Shown here one piece after another: positions 16,385 through 25,238 of a stretch of DNA of 64,000 nt (its first letter is position 1; each line of letters begins with the position of its first letter). The stretch lies in NCBI GenBank assembly GCA_021324575.1, contig JAJPIW010000026.1:32238-96237 (forward strand). The letters are read 5' to 3'. The notes under the pieces are model-generated. The model was not told the origin of the DNA. It ran no database searches and saw only the letters and a list, made by a program, of their open reading frames with translations. The DNA comes from Intrasporangiaceae bacterium (lineage in GTDB: Bacteria > Actinomycetota > Actinomycetes > Actinomycetales > Dermatophilaceae). A program made the position numbers and the translations under genes.

Positions 16385-18964
16385 ATGAGCAGCGACGTGG
16401 CGGAGCCGGACGGCGGGGTCGTCGGCCGCTACCGGTCCCGCCTCGCGGTGACGGCGCGCGGGCAGCAACCGCCGACCGACGAGCTCACCGGACCGGCCGG
16501 CATACGGGAGCACCAGAACGCCGTCGTCGATGCGCTCGACGCGCTCGGGCTGCACGGTCTGCGCAGCGCCCAGGCCGAGGCGCGGCGGTTCGTCCGCGAC
16601 GACGGGGTCCGCTACGGCTCCGCGACGGCCAAGCGACGCACCGGATCCGCCCGCCCGGTCCGGCGCTGGGAGATCGACCCGATCCCGGTCCTGATCCCGG
16701 CCGCCGAGTGGTCCACGCTCGAGGCCGGCCTCCAGCAACGCGCGCTCCTCCTGGACAAGGTGCTGGCCGACCTCTACGGGGAGCAGCGCCTCCTGCGCGA
16801 GGGGGTCATCCCGCCCGAGGTCGTCTACGGGCACCCCGGCTTCGTCCACCAGGCCGTCGGCACCGGTGGAACCCCCCAGGGTCGGCTCGTCCTGACCGCG
16901 GCCGACCTCGGTCGGGGCGCGGACGGCAGCTGGCAGGTCATCGCCGACCGCGACGAGACCCCGGCGGGCGCGGGCTACGCGATGGCCAGCCGCCGGATCA
17001 CGACCCGGGTCATGGCCGCCCTGCACCGTGGCAGCGACATCGTCCGGCTCCGCGGCTTCTTCCACACGATGACCCTGGCTCTGCAGGACGTGAGCGTCAC
17101 CGGGGCGACACGGCCCCGCATCGTCCTGCTGTCGCCGGGCGCCGACAGTGATACCGCGTTCGAGCAGTCGTTCATCGCGACCCTGTGCGGCTTCCCCGTC
17201 GTCGAGGCCGAGGACCTCGTCATGCGCGACGGCCGGGTCTGGATCGAGACGAGCGACCGGCCCGAACCGGTCGACGTGATCCTCCGCCGGGTCGACGCCG
17301 CCCTCTCCGACCCGCTGGAGCTGCGGGCCGACTCCGAGGTCGGGGTGCCCGGCCTGATCGAGGCGGTTCGTCGCGGGCAGGTCACCGTGGCCAACCCGAT
17401 CGGGGCCGGGCTGCTCGACAACCCCGGGCTGCTCCCCTACCTGCCCCGAGCCGCGCGCCACCTGCTCGACGAGGACCTGCTTCTCCCGTCGCCGCAGACG
17501 TGGTGGTGTGGCGACCCGGCCGCCAGGGGCCATGTCCTCGCCCACCTCGACAGCCTCATCGTCAAGCCGATCGCCGCCGACGGTCCCGGGGAGAGCCGCT
17601 TCGGCTGGCGGCTCAGCGCCACGCAGCGTGAGGAGCTCCGGCGTGCGATCGAGCTGCGCCCCTGGGCTTGGTGCGGCCAGGCGGCGCTGCCGCTCTCGAC
17701 CGCTCCGGTCGTCACACCGTCCGGCCTCGAGCCGCGTCGGCTCGTCCTGCGCACCTTCACGGTCACGGCGCGGGGCACGGCCCACGTGCTGCCCGGCGGC
17801 CTCGGCCGCGTCGCCCCGCGCGACGGCGACTCCTATGTGTCGACGGCCGCCGGCGCGCTGGCCAAGGACGTCTGGGTCGTGGCGGCAGACGGCGCCGATG
17901 GCCTTGTCCCGCAACCGATTCCGATCGACGCAGCCCAGCGCACGGCATACCGGACGACACCCTCGCCGCGTGTCGCCAGCAGCCTCTACCGCGTCGGTCG
18001 GCAGGCCGAGCGGGTCGAGGGGACGGCGCGTCTGCTGCGCGTCACGGCCGACCTCGTCGAGGACCACGGCACCCGGCCCGGAACCCCCGGCGCGGCCGCC
18101 ATGGCCGCCCTGCTCGGCGCCGTCACCTCGATCACCGGCACCGGCATCGGCTCGGGCCCGGACGAACGCGCCGCCACCGAGGACTCCCTCACCCTCCTGC
18201 GCCGGCTGCTCGTCGACGTCGAGACCCCCGGATCGGTCTCGTATGCCGCCGCCCGGTTGGTCCGGGCGGCCCAGGAGGTGCGCGACCAGCTCTCCGGCGA
18301 CGCCTGGATCGTGCTCTCCCGGTTGGAGCGGACCCTCGGCGAGACGCCCGGTGACGACGTCCAGCTCCAACCGCAGCTGGCCCACGTCCTGGAGTCAGGG
18401 CTGGCCATCGCGGGAATCGTCGTCGAGAGCATGGTCCGCGACGCGGCGTGGGGGTTCATCGACGCGGGCACCCGGATCGAACGGGCCCAGCACACTCTCG
18501 CCCTGCTCGGCCGGACCCTCGCAACGCCTCGGTCGCCGGTCACCGACGGCCAGGTCACCGAGGCCGTCCTCAGCGCGGGCGAGAGCATCATCACCCACCG
18601 CCGCCGGATGGTCACCGGCGAGGGGCCCGCCTCCCCCATCCAGTCGGCCGTCACCCTCCTGCTCGTCGACCCAGGCAACCCGCGGTCGGTCGCGTTCTGC
18701 TTCGCCCGGCTCGCCGAGGACCTGCGGCTCGTCGGCGACGAGACGCTCGCGACCCGGGCCGAGGCCCTGCTCGACAGCATCCGGGCCCTCGACATCGACG
18801 AGCTGTGCGCCGGCGACCGCAGCGGCCTCGCCGAGACCCTGAGCCGGTTCTTCGACGACACGCACGGTCTGGGTCTGGCGATCACCAAGGCGCACTTCAC
18901 CCGTCGTGCGCCGCAGCACACGCTGCGCACCCAGTGGGCCACGGCGACCGAGACGGTGGGCTGA
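16385..18964 (+). CDS. Circularly permuted ATP-grasp + alpha-E fusion protein
   Basis: An 859-residue protein. The N-terminal part, about residues 1-490, is a circularly permuted ATP-grasp (LLDKVLADLYGEQRLL, VVYGHPGFVHQAVG, then EDLVMRDGRVW and the ATP-binding NPIGAGLLDNPGLLPYLP). The C-terminal part from about residue 525 is the helical alpha-E domain (ASSLYRVGRQAERVEGTARLLR). In many bacteria these are two genes, always beside a transglutaminase-like gene, as here. They are predicted, not shown, to make or modify a peptide bond on an unknown substrate. The start is ATG 16385; GTG 16376 is possible. Confidence 0.92.
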   Translation: MSSDVAEPDGGVVGRYRSRLAVTARGQQPPTDELTGPAGIREHQNAVVDALDALGLHGLRSAQAEARRFVRDDGVRYGSATAKRRTGSARPVRRWEIDPIPVLIPAAEWSTLEAGLQQRALLLDKVLADLYGEQRLLREGVIPPEVVYGHPGFVHQAVGTGGTPQGRLVLTAADLGRGADGSWQVIADRDETPAGAGYAMASRRITTRVMAALHRGSDIVRLRGFFHTMTLALQDVSVTGATRPRIVLLSPGADSDTAFEQSFIATLCGFPVVEAEDLVMRDGRVWIETSDRPEPVDVILRRVDAALSDPLELRADSEVGVPGLIEAVRRGQVTVANPIGAGLLDNPGLLPYLPRAARHLLDEDLLLPSPQTWWCGDPAARGHVLAHLDSLIVKPIAADGPGESRFGWRLSATQREELRRAIELRPWAWCGQAALPLSTAPVVTPSGLEPRRLVLRTFTVTARGTAHVLPGGLGRVAPRDGDSYVSTAAGALAKDVWVVAADGADGLVPQPIPIDAAQRTAYRTTPSPRVASSLYRVGRQAERVEGTARLLRVTADLVEDHGTRPGTPGAAAMAALLGAVTSITGTGIGSGPDERAATEDSLTLLRRLLVDVETPGSVSYAAARLVRAAQEVRDQLSGDAWIVLSRLERTLGETPGDDVQLQPQLAHVLESGLAIAGIVVESMVRDAAWGFIDAGTRIERAQHTLALLGRTLATPRSPVTDGQVTEAVLSAGESIITHRRRMVTGEGPASPIQSAVTLLLVDPGNPRSVAFCFARLAEDLRLVGDETLATRAEALLDSIRALDIDELCAGDRSGLAETLSRFFDDTHGLGLAITKAHFTRRAPQHTLRTQWATATETVG

Positions 18965-18966
18965 GC

Positions 18967-19857
18967 ATGGCCAACCACTACGAGGTGCGACACCGGACGA
19001 CCTACACCTACGACGACGACGTCGAGGCCTGCTACGAACGCGGCCCGCTCCGCCCCCGCGACACCCCCTACCAACAGGTGCAGTCGCACGAGGTCACCGT
19101 CAGCCCCGAGCCGGACCTCGTCACCGACCACACCGACCACTTCGGCAACCACACGCAGTACCTCGAGATCCGCACACCCCACACCGAGCTCGTCGTCGAC
19201 AAGCGGACCGTGGTCACCGTCGACTGGCCGACCCCGGACCCGGCCGTGCTCGACGCCCACACCGTCGCCGACGTCGCCCTGCGCACGACCGGCCAGCCGG
19301 ACGCCCCACTTGTGCACACGGCATACCGGCTGCCCTCCCGACTGGTCGACATCGGCCCGGAGGTCATCGCGTATGCCGCACCGATCCTCTCCCCCGACCG
19401 TCCGTTCGGGGAGGCGCTCGCCGCGCTCTACGAGGCGGTCTACTCCGACTTCCGGTACGAGAAGGGGGCCACGTCGGTGCGTACGACGTTGCCCGAGCTG
19501 CTCGAGCTGCGGGCCGGCGTGTGCCAGGACTTCGCCCACCTCGCCCTCGGCGCCCTGCGCTGGGCCGGGCTCACCGCCCGCTACGTGAGCGGCTACATCG
19601 AGACGACCCCGCCGCCCGGGCGGCCCAAGCTGGCCGGCTCCGACGCGACCCACGCCTGGGTGTCCGTGCTGGCGCCGGACGGCACCTGGGTCGACCTCGA
19701 CCCGACGAACAACCACTTCGCCGACTCCCGCTACATCGTCAGCGCGTGGGGCCGCGACTTCGCCGACGTGTCACCGCTCAAGGGCGTCGTCTTCACCGAG
19801 AGCCCGACGTCGCGGCTCAAGGTCGGCGTCGACGTCATCCCGCTCGACGCGTCGTAG
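18967..19857 (+). CDS. Transglutaminase-like cysteine peptidase (ATP-grasp partner)
   Basis: A 296-residue protein with an N-terminal beta domain (YEVRHRTTYTYDDDVEACY, the 'bacterial transglutaminase-like N' region) and a papain-fold core. The catalytic triad is visible: Cys in RAGVCQDFAHL, His in DATHAWVSV and Asp in DLDPTNNHF. It follows the ATP-grasp/alpha-E gene after 2 bp and forms an operon with it. The pair is widespread and is thought to add and remove, or cross-link, a peptide tag; the substrate is unknown. Confidence 0.93.
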   Translation: MANHYEVRHRTTYTYDDDVEACYERGPLRPRDTPYQQVQSHEVTVSPEPDLVTDHTDHFGNHTQYLEIRTPHTELVVDKRTVVTVDWPTPDPAVLDAHTVADVALRTTGQPDAPLVHTAYRLPSRLVDIGPEVIAYAAPILSPDRPFGEALAALYEAVYSDFRYEKGATSVRTTLPELLELRAGVCQDFAHLALGALRWAGLTARYVSGYIETTPPPGRPKLAGSDATHAWVSVLAPDGTWVDLDPTNNHFADSRYIVSAWGRDFADVSPLKGVVFTESPTSRLKVGVDVIPLDAS

Positions 19858-19875
19858 CTTCTGCTAGCAAAGGTT

Positions 19876-19915
19876 GGGTCTCTTAGCGCAGGTTGCACCC
19901 TGTGCTGAGTGACCC
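19876..19915. terminator. Bidirectional terminator hairpin between transglutaminase and LysR genes
   Basis: GGGTC plus an 11-nt stem (CTTAGCGCAGG, 19882-19892) pairs with CCTGTGCTGAG and GACCC (19911-19915), allowing G-U pairs and one internal mismatch, with a 5-nt loop. It lies 19 bp after the transglutaminase stop and 76 bp before the end of the convergent LysR gene. Nothing else is seen in the rest of this gap. Confidence 0.6.
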
Positions 19916-19991
19916 GAGGTCTGCTGAGTCATGCGCCGGGGACCGCACCAACCCACCTGGCTCGGCGACGTGGCCGCATCACGGGCGACGT

Positions 19992-20903
19992 TCAGGCGGC
20001 GGCCCGTCGGCCGTGGGCCACCTCGTGCAGGACCGCGACCGCTCGGGCCACCGCAGGGTTGGCGTCGCTGCCCTCCCGGACGAAGGTGACGATGCGCCGG
20101 GTCGGGGTGGGGTCGACGATGGTCAGGGCCCGAGCACCGGGGGGGAGGACCCCGACAGCAAGCCGCGGGATGGCGGTCAGGCCGACACCGGCCGCGGCGA
20201 AGGCGATGGCGGCGTGGTGGTCACTGGCGCGCGCGACGTAGCGCGGCGTGAACCCGGCCGCGCGCCACGCCTTGGCGAGGATCCGGCCGCAGGTCGTGTC
20301 CTGGAAGTCGTCGTCGATCCAGCGCTGGCCGGCGAGCGCGGCGACCGACACCTCGTCGCCTGCCGCGAGTGGGTGGTCGGCCGCGAGGATGAGCGCGTAG
20401 GGCTCCTCGAGGAGGACGTGCCGGCGGTAGCCGGGCAGGGCGGTCGGCTCGTCGTCGGGGTCCTCGGTGCGTAGGTCGATGTCATAGCCCTGCTTGGCCG
20501 TCCCGGGGTACTCGTTGAGCCCGAGGGTGAGCATCACGTCGGGGAACTCGCTGATCAATGTCCTTGCCACCAAAGGGATCCAGGTCTCCCCCGCCGAGGC
20601 GAAGGTGCCGATCGACAGGTTGCCCGTGCGCCCGTCGCGCAGGTCGTCGACGAGGCCACCGAGCCGGCTCAGGCTGTCCATGACCTCCTCACTGCGGGCG
20701 GCGAGGAGGCGGCCCGCGGCCGTGGGGGCGATGCCGCGGCCGGACTTCTCGAAGAGGGCCAGGCCGGTCTCGCGCTGGAGCGCGGTGATCTGCTGGCTCA
20801 CCGCCGAGGGGCTGTAGCCGAGGTGGTTGGCGGCCGCCTGGACGGTGCCGCTGGCCACGACGGCACGGAAGACACGCAGGCGCTGGACGTCGAGAACGGA
20901 CAT
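19992..20903 (-). CDS. LysR-family transcriptional regulator
   Basis: A 303-residue protein with an N-terminal winged HTH (LRVFRAVVASGTVQAAANHLGYSPSAVSQQI, residues about 8-40). The periplasmic-binding-like effector domain begins around LSIGTFASAGETWIPLVARTL. It is divergent from a short gene and lies next to an EamA exporter gene, a common pairing in which LysR controls the neighbouring transporter. The effector is unknown. The 80-bp AT-rich gap upstream probably holds its own operator. Confidence 0.95.
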   Translation of the reverse strand: MSVLDVQRLRVFRAVVASGTVQAAANHLGYSPSAVSQQITALQRETGLALFEKSGRGIAPTAAGRLLAARSEEVMDSLSRLGGLVDDLRDGRTGNLSIGTFASAGETWIPLVARTLISEFPDVMLTLGLNEYPGTAKQGYDIDLRTEDPDDEPTALPGYRRHVLLEEPYALILAADHPLAAGDEVSVAALAGQRWIDDDFQDTTCGRILAKAWRAAGFTPRYVARASDHHAAIAFAAAGVGLTAIPRLAVGVLPPGARALTIVDPTPTRRIVTFVREGSDANPAVARAVAVLHEVAHGRRAAA

Positions 20904-20985
20904 GACTCGACCATACAGCAGATAAGGATGGTCGTTAAGAAATCATCGCTTGTCCTTTCGAATCAACGGGAGCAGGGTTGAGGTC
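20904..20985. promoter_or_regulatory. Divergent promoter region between LysR and a short plus-strand gene
   Basis: This 82-bp stretch is markedly more AT-rich than its surroundings. It contains GATAAGGATGG and CATCGCTTGTC around TTAAGAAAT, an imperfect dyad with GATAAG facing CTTGTC. That layout fits a LysR operator with autoregulation. The dyad is imperfect, so this is a location call, not a defined site. Confidence 0.4.
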
Positions 20986-21180
20986 ATGAACACCTACTCC
21001 TTCCCCCTCGGAACCGACCACGACGACTACGACGCCACCCGGGTGGCCGCCGACCTCCGCGCCCAGCGCGGCTCCGCACAGGCCACCGGGTCGAGTCGCT
21101 CGCGGCGGCCCCACCTCTCCGACCTGCTCGGCTTCACAACAGGTCGGGCGGCGTCTCGGGGCCACCGCGTCGCTCGGTGA
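20986..21180 (+). CDS. Short hypothetical protein divergent from LysR
   Basis: A 64-residue frame from ATG 20986 (MNTYSFPLGTDHDDYDATRV) with an acidic front and basic, Ser/Arg-rich tail. No signal peptide or membrane segment. Its 3' end overlaps the convergent EamA gene by 47 bp, which may mean the true protein is shorter or the frame is not used. The divergent position with a short AT-rich promoter region is the main support. I do not recognise a family. Confidence 0.4.
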   Translation: MNTYSFPLGTDHDDYDATRVAADLRAQRGSAQATGSSRSRRPHLSDLLGFTTGRAASRGHRVAR

Positions 21181-22042
21181 CGGCGACGACGACGATCCCC
21201 ACGAGGATCAGCCCCAGCCCCACCCAGGACCCCACGGTCAGCACCTCGCCGACCACGACGACGGCGAGCAGGGTTGCGACGAGCGGCTCGGCGAGCGCCA
21301 GCGTCGTCGCGGTCGAGGCGGCCAGGGCCCGCAGGCCGTAGCCGAACAGCAGGTATGCCGCGGCCATCGGCAGTACGGCGAGATAGCCCAGCACGACCAG
21401 TCCCCGGCCCGAGAGCAGTGGCCCCGGCCGGCCGAGCACGAACCACGGCAGCAGGACCACAGCCGCCAGGACGAACATCGACGCCATGACCGCGCGCGAG
21501 GGTGCGCCGGCCGCGATCAGCCTGGACCCGGCATACGAGTAGACGGCGTACCCGAACCCGGCCCCCAGCGCGAGGAGAACCCCCACCACGGGGCTGTGGC
21601 CGGGCGCCGCGTGGGCGCCGTACGCGAGCAGTCCCATCCCCACGACGGCGACGCCCGTGGCGAGCAGCCACGGGAGGCGCACCCGGCGGCGGTCGAGCAC
21701 GAGCTCGAGCAGGGCCGCGAAGACCGGCCCCGAGCCGAGCGCGAGGACGTTGCCGATGGCGACCCCGACTCGCGCCATCGACGCGTAGTACATCGACGCA
21801 TAGAGGATCACCCCCACCGCTCCGGCGGCCAGCGCGCCGCGGGCCGAGCGGTCGCGCAGGAGGCGGGTCGTGGACCGTGCGTCGACGGCATACAGGATCA
21901 GTGCGCCGACGCCGAACGTCGACAGCCCGATGAGGGTCGCGCTGGAGCCGGCGGGGGCATAGTGCGCGACCGTGCCGGTCGTCCCCCAGAGCACGCAGGC
22001 GGCCAGGACCGATGCCGTATGCCGGGTGCTCGCCGTCGCCAT
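21134..22042 (-). CDS. EamA/DMT-family transporter
   Basis: A 302-residue protein with ten hydrophobic helices in two EamA repeats. The first begins VLAACVLWGTTGTVAHYAP, the second with GVLLALGAGFGYAVYSYAGSRL. A conserved Glu follows a hydrophobic run in ALAEPLVATLLAV near the second repeat end, as in RhaT/YdcZ-like exporters. Likely role: export of metabolites or amino acids, substrate unknown. The LysR gene next to it is a plausible regulator. Confidence 0.92.
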   Translation of the reverse strand: MATASTRHTASVLAACVLWGTTGTVAHYAPAGSSATLIGLSTFGVGALILYAVDARSTTRLLRDRSARGALAAGAVGVILYASMYYASMARVGVAIGNVLALGSGPVFAALLELVLDRRRVRLPWLLATGVAVVGMGLLAYGAHAAPGHSPVVGVLLALGAGFGYAVYSYAGSRLIAAGAPSRAVMASMFVLAAVVLLPWFVLGRPGPLLSGRGLVVLGYLAVLPMAAAYLLFGYGLRALAASTATTLALAEPLVATLLAVVVVGEVLTVGSWVGLGLILVGIVVVAVTERRGGPETPPDLL

Positions 22043-22076
22043 GGACGCGACCCTAGGCGCTCCCTAGGCTCTCGGC

Positions 22077-23363
22077 ATGACTGGTGTGCAGCGCGGACCC
22101 GGGCGGGCTCGGCAGGGCACGATCTACCGGGCCGGGGTTTTCGGGCACCATCCGTCGGTGCCGACCGACGCGGCCTCGCTGGAGCGAAGGGCCCTGCGGG
22201 CGATGTCTCCGGTGGCGCGGGCCTATGTCGCCGGCGGGGCGGGTGAGGGCGCGACGATGCGGGCCAACCGGGAGGCTTTCGACCGGTGGCGGGTCGTGCC
22301 GCGGATGCTCCACGGGGTGACGTCGCGGGACCTGTCGACCTCTGTCCTGGGGACGGAGCTGCGGGCTCCGTTGTTGCTGGCTCCGGTCGGGGCCGGATGC
22401 CTCGTGGCGTCGGACAGCGACGTCTTGATCGCGCGGGGGGCCGCGGCGGCGGACGTGCCCTACGTCTTCAGCAACCAGGGCTGCAACCCGCTGGAGGAGA
22501 CGGCGGCGGCGATGGGGTCGACACCGTTCTGGCAGCAGCTGTACTGGTCCACCGACGAGGCGCTCGTCGACTCGATGATCGGCCGGGCCGAGGCGGCGGG
22601 CGCTCGCGCGCTGGTGGTCACCATCGACACGACGATGCTCGGCTGGCGGCCGCAGGACCTCAACCTCGGTTCGCTGCCCTTCGCCCGCGGGATGGGCATC
22701 GCGCAGTACACGAGCGACCCGCGCTTCCGTGCCCTGGTGGCCGAGCGGCTTGCTGCGGCGTCCGGCCCACGGGCCAAGGTGGAGGTGACCGTCGGGGCGG
22801 TCCGGACGCTCCTCACGATGTCGCGAACCCACCCCGGCGACTTCCGCGAGAACCTCCGCTCCCCCGAGCCGCGGGCGGCCGTCGAGACGTTCCTCGACAT
22901 CTACTCCAACCCGGCCCTCTCCTGGTCACACCTCGCGACCCTCCGCCAGCGGACGTCGATCCCGGTGCTGCTCAAGGGGATCCTGCATCCCGATGATGCG
23001 CGGCGGGCGTTCGACGAGGGGGTGGACGGGGTGATCGTCTCCAACCACGGCGGGCGTCAGGTCGACCGGTCGGTCGCCTCGCTCGATGCGCTCGTGGCCG
23101 TTCGTGCGGCCGTGGGACCGGATCCGGTCGTGTTGCTGGACAGCGGAATCCGGACCGGTGCCGACCTGTTTGTCGCGCTCGCGCTGGGCGCCGACGCCTG
23201 CCTGCTCGGGCGACCGCACATCTACGGGCTGGCCCTGGACGGTGCCGATGGAGTCCGTCAGGTCGTCGAGAACGTCATCGCCGAGCTCGACCTCACCATG
23301 GGCCTCGTCGGTATCGACTCGATCGCGGCGATCACCCGCGACCTGCTCGTTCCCGTCGTGTGA
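22077..23363 (+). CDS. FMN-dependent alpha-hydroxy-acid oxidase/monooxygenase (lactate oxidase type)
   Basis: A 428-residue TIM barrel. Signatures include APVGAGCLVASDSDVLIA, VLLKGILHPDDARRA with the catalytic Lys region, and IVSNHGGRQVDRSVASLDAL with the His/Arg that bind and deprotonate the 2-hydroxy acid. LLDSGIRTGADLF and DACLLGRPHIYGLA form the FMN phosphate site. It is longer than glycolate oxidase and closer in size to lactate 2-monooxygenase. The start ATG 22077 is 34 bp from the divergent EamA gene. Confidence 0.93.
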   Translation: MTGVQRGPGRARQGTIYRAGVFGHHPSVPTDAASLERRALRAMSPVARAYVAGGAGEGATMRANREAFDRWRVVPRMLHGVTSRDLSTSVLGTELRAPLLLAPVGAGCLVASDSDVLIARGAAAADVPYVFSNQGCNPLEETAAAMGSTPFWQQLYWSTDEALVDSMIGRAEAAGARALVVTIDTTMLGWRPQDLNLGSLPFARGMGIAQYTSDPRFRALVAERLAAASGPRAKVEVTVGAVRTLLTMSRTHPGDFRENLRSPEPRAAVETFLDIYSNPALSWSHLATLRQRTSIPVLLKGILHPDDARRAFDEGVDGVIVSNHGGRQVDRSVASLDALVAVRAAVGPDPVVLLDSGIRTGADLFVALALGADACLLGRPHIYGLALDGADGVRQVVENVIAELDLTMGLVGIDSIAAITRDLLVPVV

Positions 23364-23438
23364 CGCCGGACCCAGGGTCCCGGGGAACGCAACTTCCGAT
23401 CCGCCGAACAGGCCGGCTCGACTCAGCCGTTCCGCTCA

Positions 23439-23481
23439 TTGACTTTACCGTGTCTTTACTGTTTCTTTAACCTTGTTAGAC
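23439..23481 (+). promoter_or_regulatory. AT-rich promoter with three 11-nt direct repeats (CTTTA)
   Basis: CTTTAC at 23443, CTTTAC at 23454 and CTTTAA at 23465 are spaced exactly 11 nt apart; a weaker fourth unit begins near 23476 (TTAGAC). Repeats phased at 11 nt are typical of OmpR/PhoP-family activators bound in tandem. A TTGACT-like -35 begins at 23439. The region is strikingly A/T-rich for this chromosome and lies 42 bp before the hypothetical gene at 23523. Confidence 0.5.
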
Positions 23482-23522
23482 CATCTGGCGAGCAGGTGGG
23501 AGTCCGTTACGAGGTCGGTGAC

Positions 23523-23888
23523 ATGGGTTTCTTCGAACGCAGCAGCTTCCGGTTCTCCCGGTCGATGCCCGATGCCGACGACCCCGGTCGCGGACCTGTG
23601 GCCGAGGCGCAACCGGGCACGACAGATCCCTCGGGCGACCCCGGCCCGCTTGAGCCGTCCGGGGCATCGGAGGGTCTGCCGCGGATCACCCGTGTCCAGG
23701 GGGGTCGCTATGTGATCACGGACGGCGCTGGTCGTCAGATCGGCACGATTCGCGGTGACTACGTGATCGGCTTCACCGTGACGTGCTGGGACTCACAGCG
23801 CCGGTTCAGCGACCTCGATCAGGCTTCGGCCGCGATCTCGGCCGAAGCGAACGCTCGCATCATGGCTCGGCTGCCCGCCCCGTCCTGA
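23523..23888 (+). CDS. Hypothetical protein, 121 residues
   Basis: The start is ATG 23523, preceded by GAGG. The first half is low-complexity and acidic (Pro/Gly/Asp/Ser-rich). The second half is a compact beta-rich segment, ITRVQGGRYVITDGAGRQ then IGTIRGDYVIGFTV, ending in a helix (DLDQASAAISAEANARI). No signal peptide or TM helix, and no family recognised. It has its own promoter region with phased repeats, so it may be regulated individually. Confidence 0.65.
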   Translation: MGFFERSSFRFSRSMPDADDPGRGPVAEAQPGTTDPSGDPGPLEPSGASEGLPRITRVQGGRYVITDGAGRQIGTIRGDYVIGFTVTCWDSQRRFSDLDQASAAISAEANARIMARLPAPS

Positions 23889-23946
23889 CCGGTCACCGAC
23901 CACCGCAGCGAGCGGCTCTGCGCCGGGCACCTCGCACGTCCGTGGA

Positions 23947-24879
23947 TCAGCGGCTGCCGCGGCGGCCTCGTGGCCTCAGCCGGACACCAGGGAGCGCCGG
24001 GGCCGGAATCCTTTGTCGCACACCGGTGTAGCCCTCCACCACACCGAACCGGTCGCCCTCCGCCTCCCACTCCGCGCGGAACGTCTCGATCTCCTCATGG
24101 CTACGGCCCACGAAGTTCCACCACATGACGAGCTCCTCCTCGAACGGCGCGCCCCCGATGAGCACCATCCGCGCCCCCTCCGCACCGGCCTGCAGCGTGA
24201 CCTCCCGGCAGCCAGTCTCGAGGAAGCCGAGCTCGGTCGCCCCAACCCGCTCCTCGTCGACCCAGATCTCGCCCTGGTCGACGAGGAAGCCGTGCTCGTA
24301 TGTCGGGTCGAGACTGAGCCTGAACGACGCCCCCGACACCAGGTCGAGCTGGGCGCCGACCAGTGGTGTGTGCGTCTCCACCGGACTTGACCCGACGCCA
24401 TCCAGCGAGCCGAGGAACACCCGCGCGTGACCGGCATACGAGGGCAGCTCGACGGGCTCCGCGGCGAAGTGGGCGAAGGCACGCGGGGCGTCCCGGGCCT
24501 CAGCCGGGAGCGCGACCCAGAGCTGAACCCCATGCAGGACAACGGTTTCCGGTGTCGACACCTCCGAGTGGGCGATCCCGTGACCACTGGTCATCAGGTT
24601 GACCTCGCCGGGCCGGACCATCGCGTGGTTCCCGGCGCTGTCGCGGTGCTCTATCTCGCCGGTGAACAGCCAGGAGACGGTCTGCAGCCCGGTGTGCGGG
24701 TGCGGGGCGACGTCCATGCCGGGTCCGTCAGCGCCGACCCGGGTCGGGCCGTAGTGGTCGGCGAAGCACCAGGCCCCGATGAACGCGCGCTCACGGCCGG
24801 GCAGCGTGCGCCGCACCGTCATCCCCCGTAGCCCGCCGAGCGGCACCTCGCGGGCCTCGACCACCTGGAGCCCAGCCAC
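23947..24879 (-). CDS. Pirin-like cupin protein
   Basis: A 310-residue bicupin. The N-terminal cupin carries the metal ligands in APHPHTGLQTVSWLFTGEIEHRDS and in TSGHGIAHSE (three His and one Glu expected). The C-terminal cupin is recognisable by FLVDQGEIWVDEERVG and ends in MVLIGGAPFEEELVMWWNFVGRS, the usual pirin C-terminal signature. Bacterial pirins act as quercetinase-like dioxygenases or redox regulators. It is followed 52 bp before by the plus-strand hypothetical gene (convergent) and preceded by a GNAT gene in the same direction. Confidence 0.93.
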   Translation of the reverse strand: MAGLQVVEAREVPLGGLRGMTVRRTLPGRERAFIGAWCFADHYGPTRVGADGPGMDVAPHPHTGLQTVSWLFTGEIEHRDSAGNHAMVRPGEVNLMTSGHGIAHSEVSTPETVVLHGVQLWVALPAEARDAPRAFAHFAAEPVELPSYAGHARVFLGSLDGVGSSPVETHTPLVGAQLDLVSGASFRLSLDPTYEHGFLVDQGEIWVDEERVGATELGFLETGCREVTLQAGAEGARMVLIGGAPFEEELVMWWNFVGRSHEEIETFRAEWEAEGDRFGVVEGYTGVRQRIPAPALPGVRLRPRGRRGSR

Positions 24880-24893
24880 CGGGACGCGCCCTG

Positions 24894-25238
24894 TCAGCTG
24901 AGGTCGAACTCGGCGCGCCGGTCCGGCGGCACGAGGTCGAGGTAGTCGGGGTGCTTGGCGATGAAGCCTCGCACCGACGGGCAGTACGGCAGTACCGACA
25001 GGTGCGCCGCCCGGGTCTGGTCGAGCGCGTCGCGGATCAGCCGCTGCGCGAGGCCACGCCCCTGGTAGGCCGGGTCGACCTCGGTGTGCGGGAACGCTCG
25101 GACTCCGCCGGGCCGCTCGCGGTACTCGGTGAACCCGGCCAGCGCACCGTCGACGTGGACCTCGAACCGGCCCATCGCCGGGACATCGACGACCTCGACC
25201 ACCTCTGGCGCATCGGCCTCCGGAGCTGCTTCGGTCAC
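24894..25238 (-). CDS. GNAT N-acetyltransferase, YjdJ-like short form
   Basis: 114 residues from GTG 25238. The start is fixed by a GTGA overlap with the stop of the upstream membrane protein gene. A minimal acetyltransferase: GRFEVHVDGALAGFTEYRE, HTEVDPAYQGRGLAQRLIRDAL (acetyl-CoA pyrophosphate loop QGRGLA) and SVLPYCPSVRGFIAKHPDY. This matches the YjdJ/PF14542 type, whose members lack part of the usual GNAT fold. The acceptor is unknown. Confidence 0.88.
   Translation of the reverse strand: MTEAAPEADAPEVVEVVDVPAMGRFEVHVDGALAGFTEYRERPGGVRAFPHTEVDPAYQGRGLAQRLIRDALDQTRAAHLSVLPYCPSVRGFIAKHPDYLDLVPPDRRAEFDLS

Noticed and set aside
15968..18385. Minus-strand frame opposite the ATP-grasp gene
   Set aside because: Only its last part, the signal peptide at 15850-15967, is real. 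The rest mirrors the ATP-grasp coding bias.
22040..22076. CCTAGG-containing direct repeats between EamA and the FMN oxidase as an operator
   Set aside because: Two CCCTAGGC copies in a 34-bp gap are suggestive but too short and GC-rich to separate from chance.
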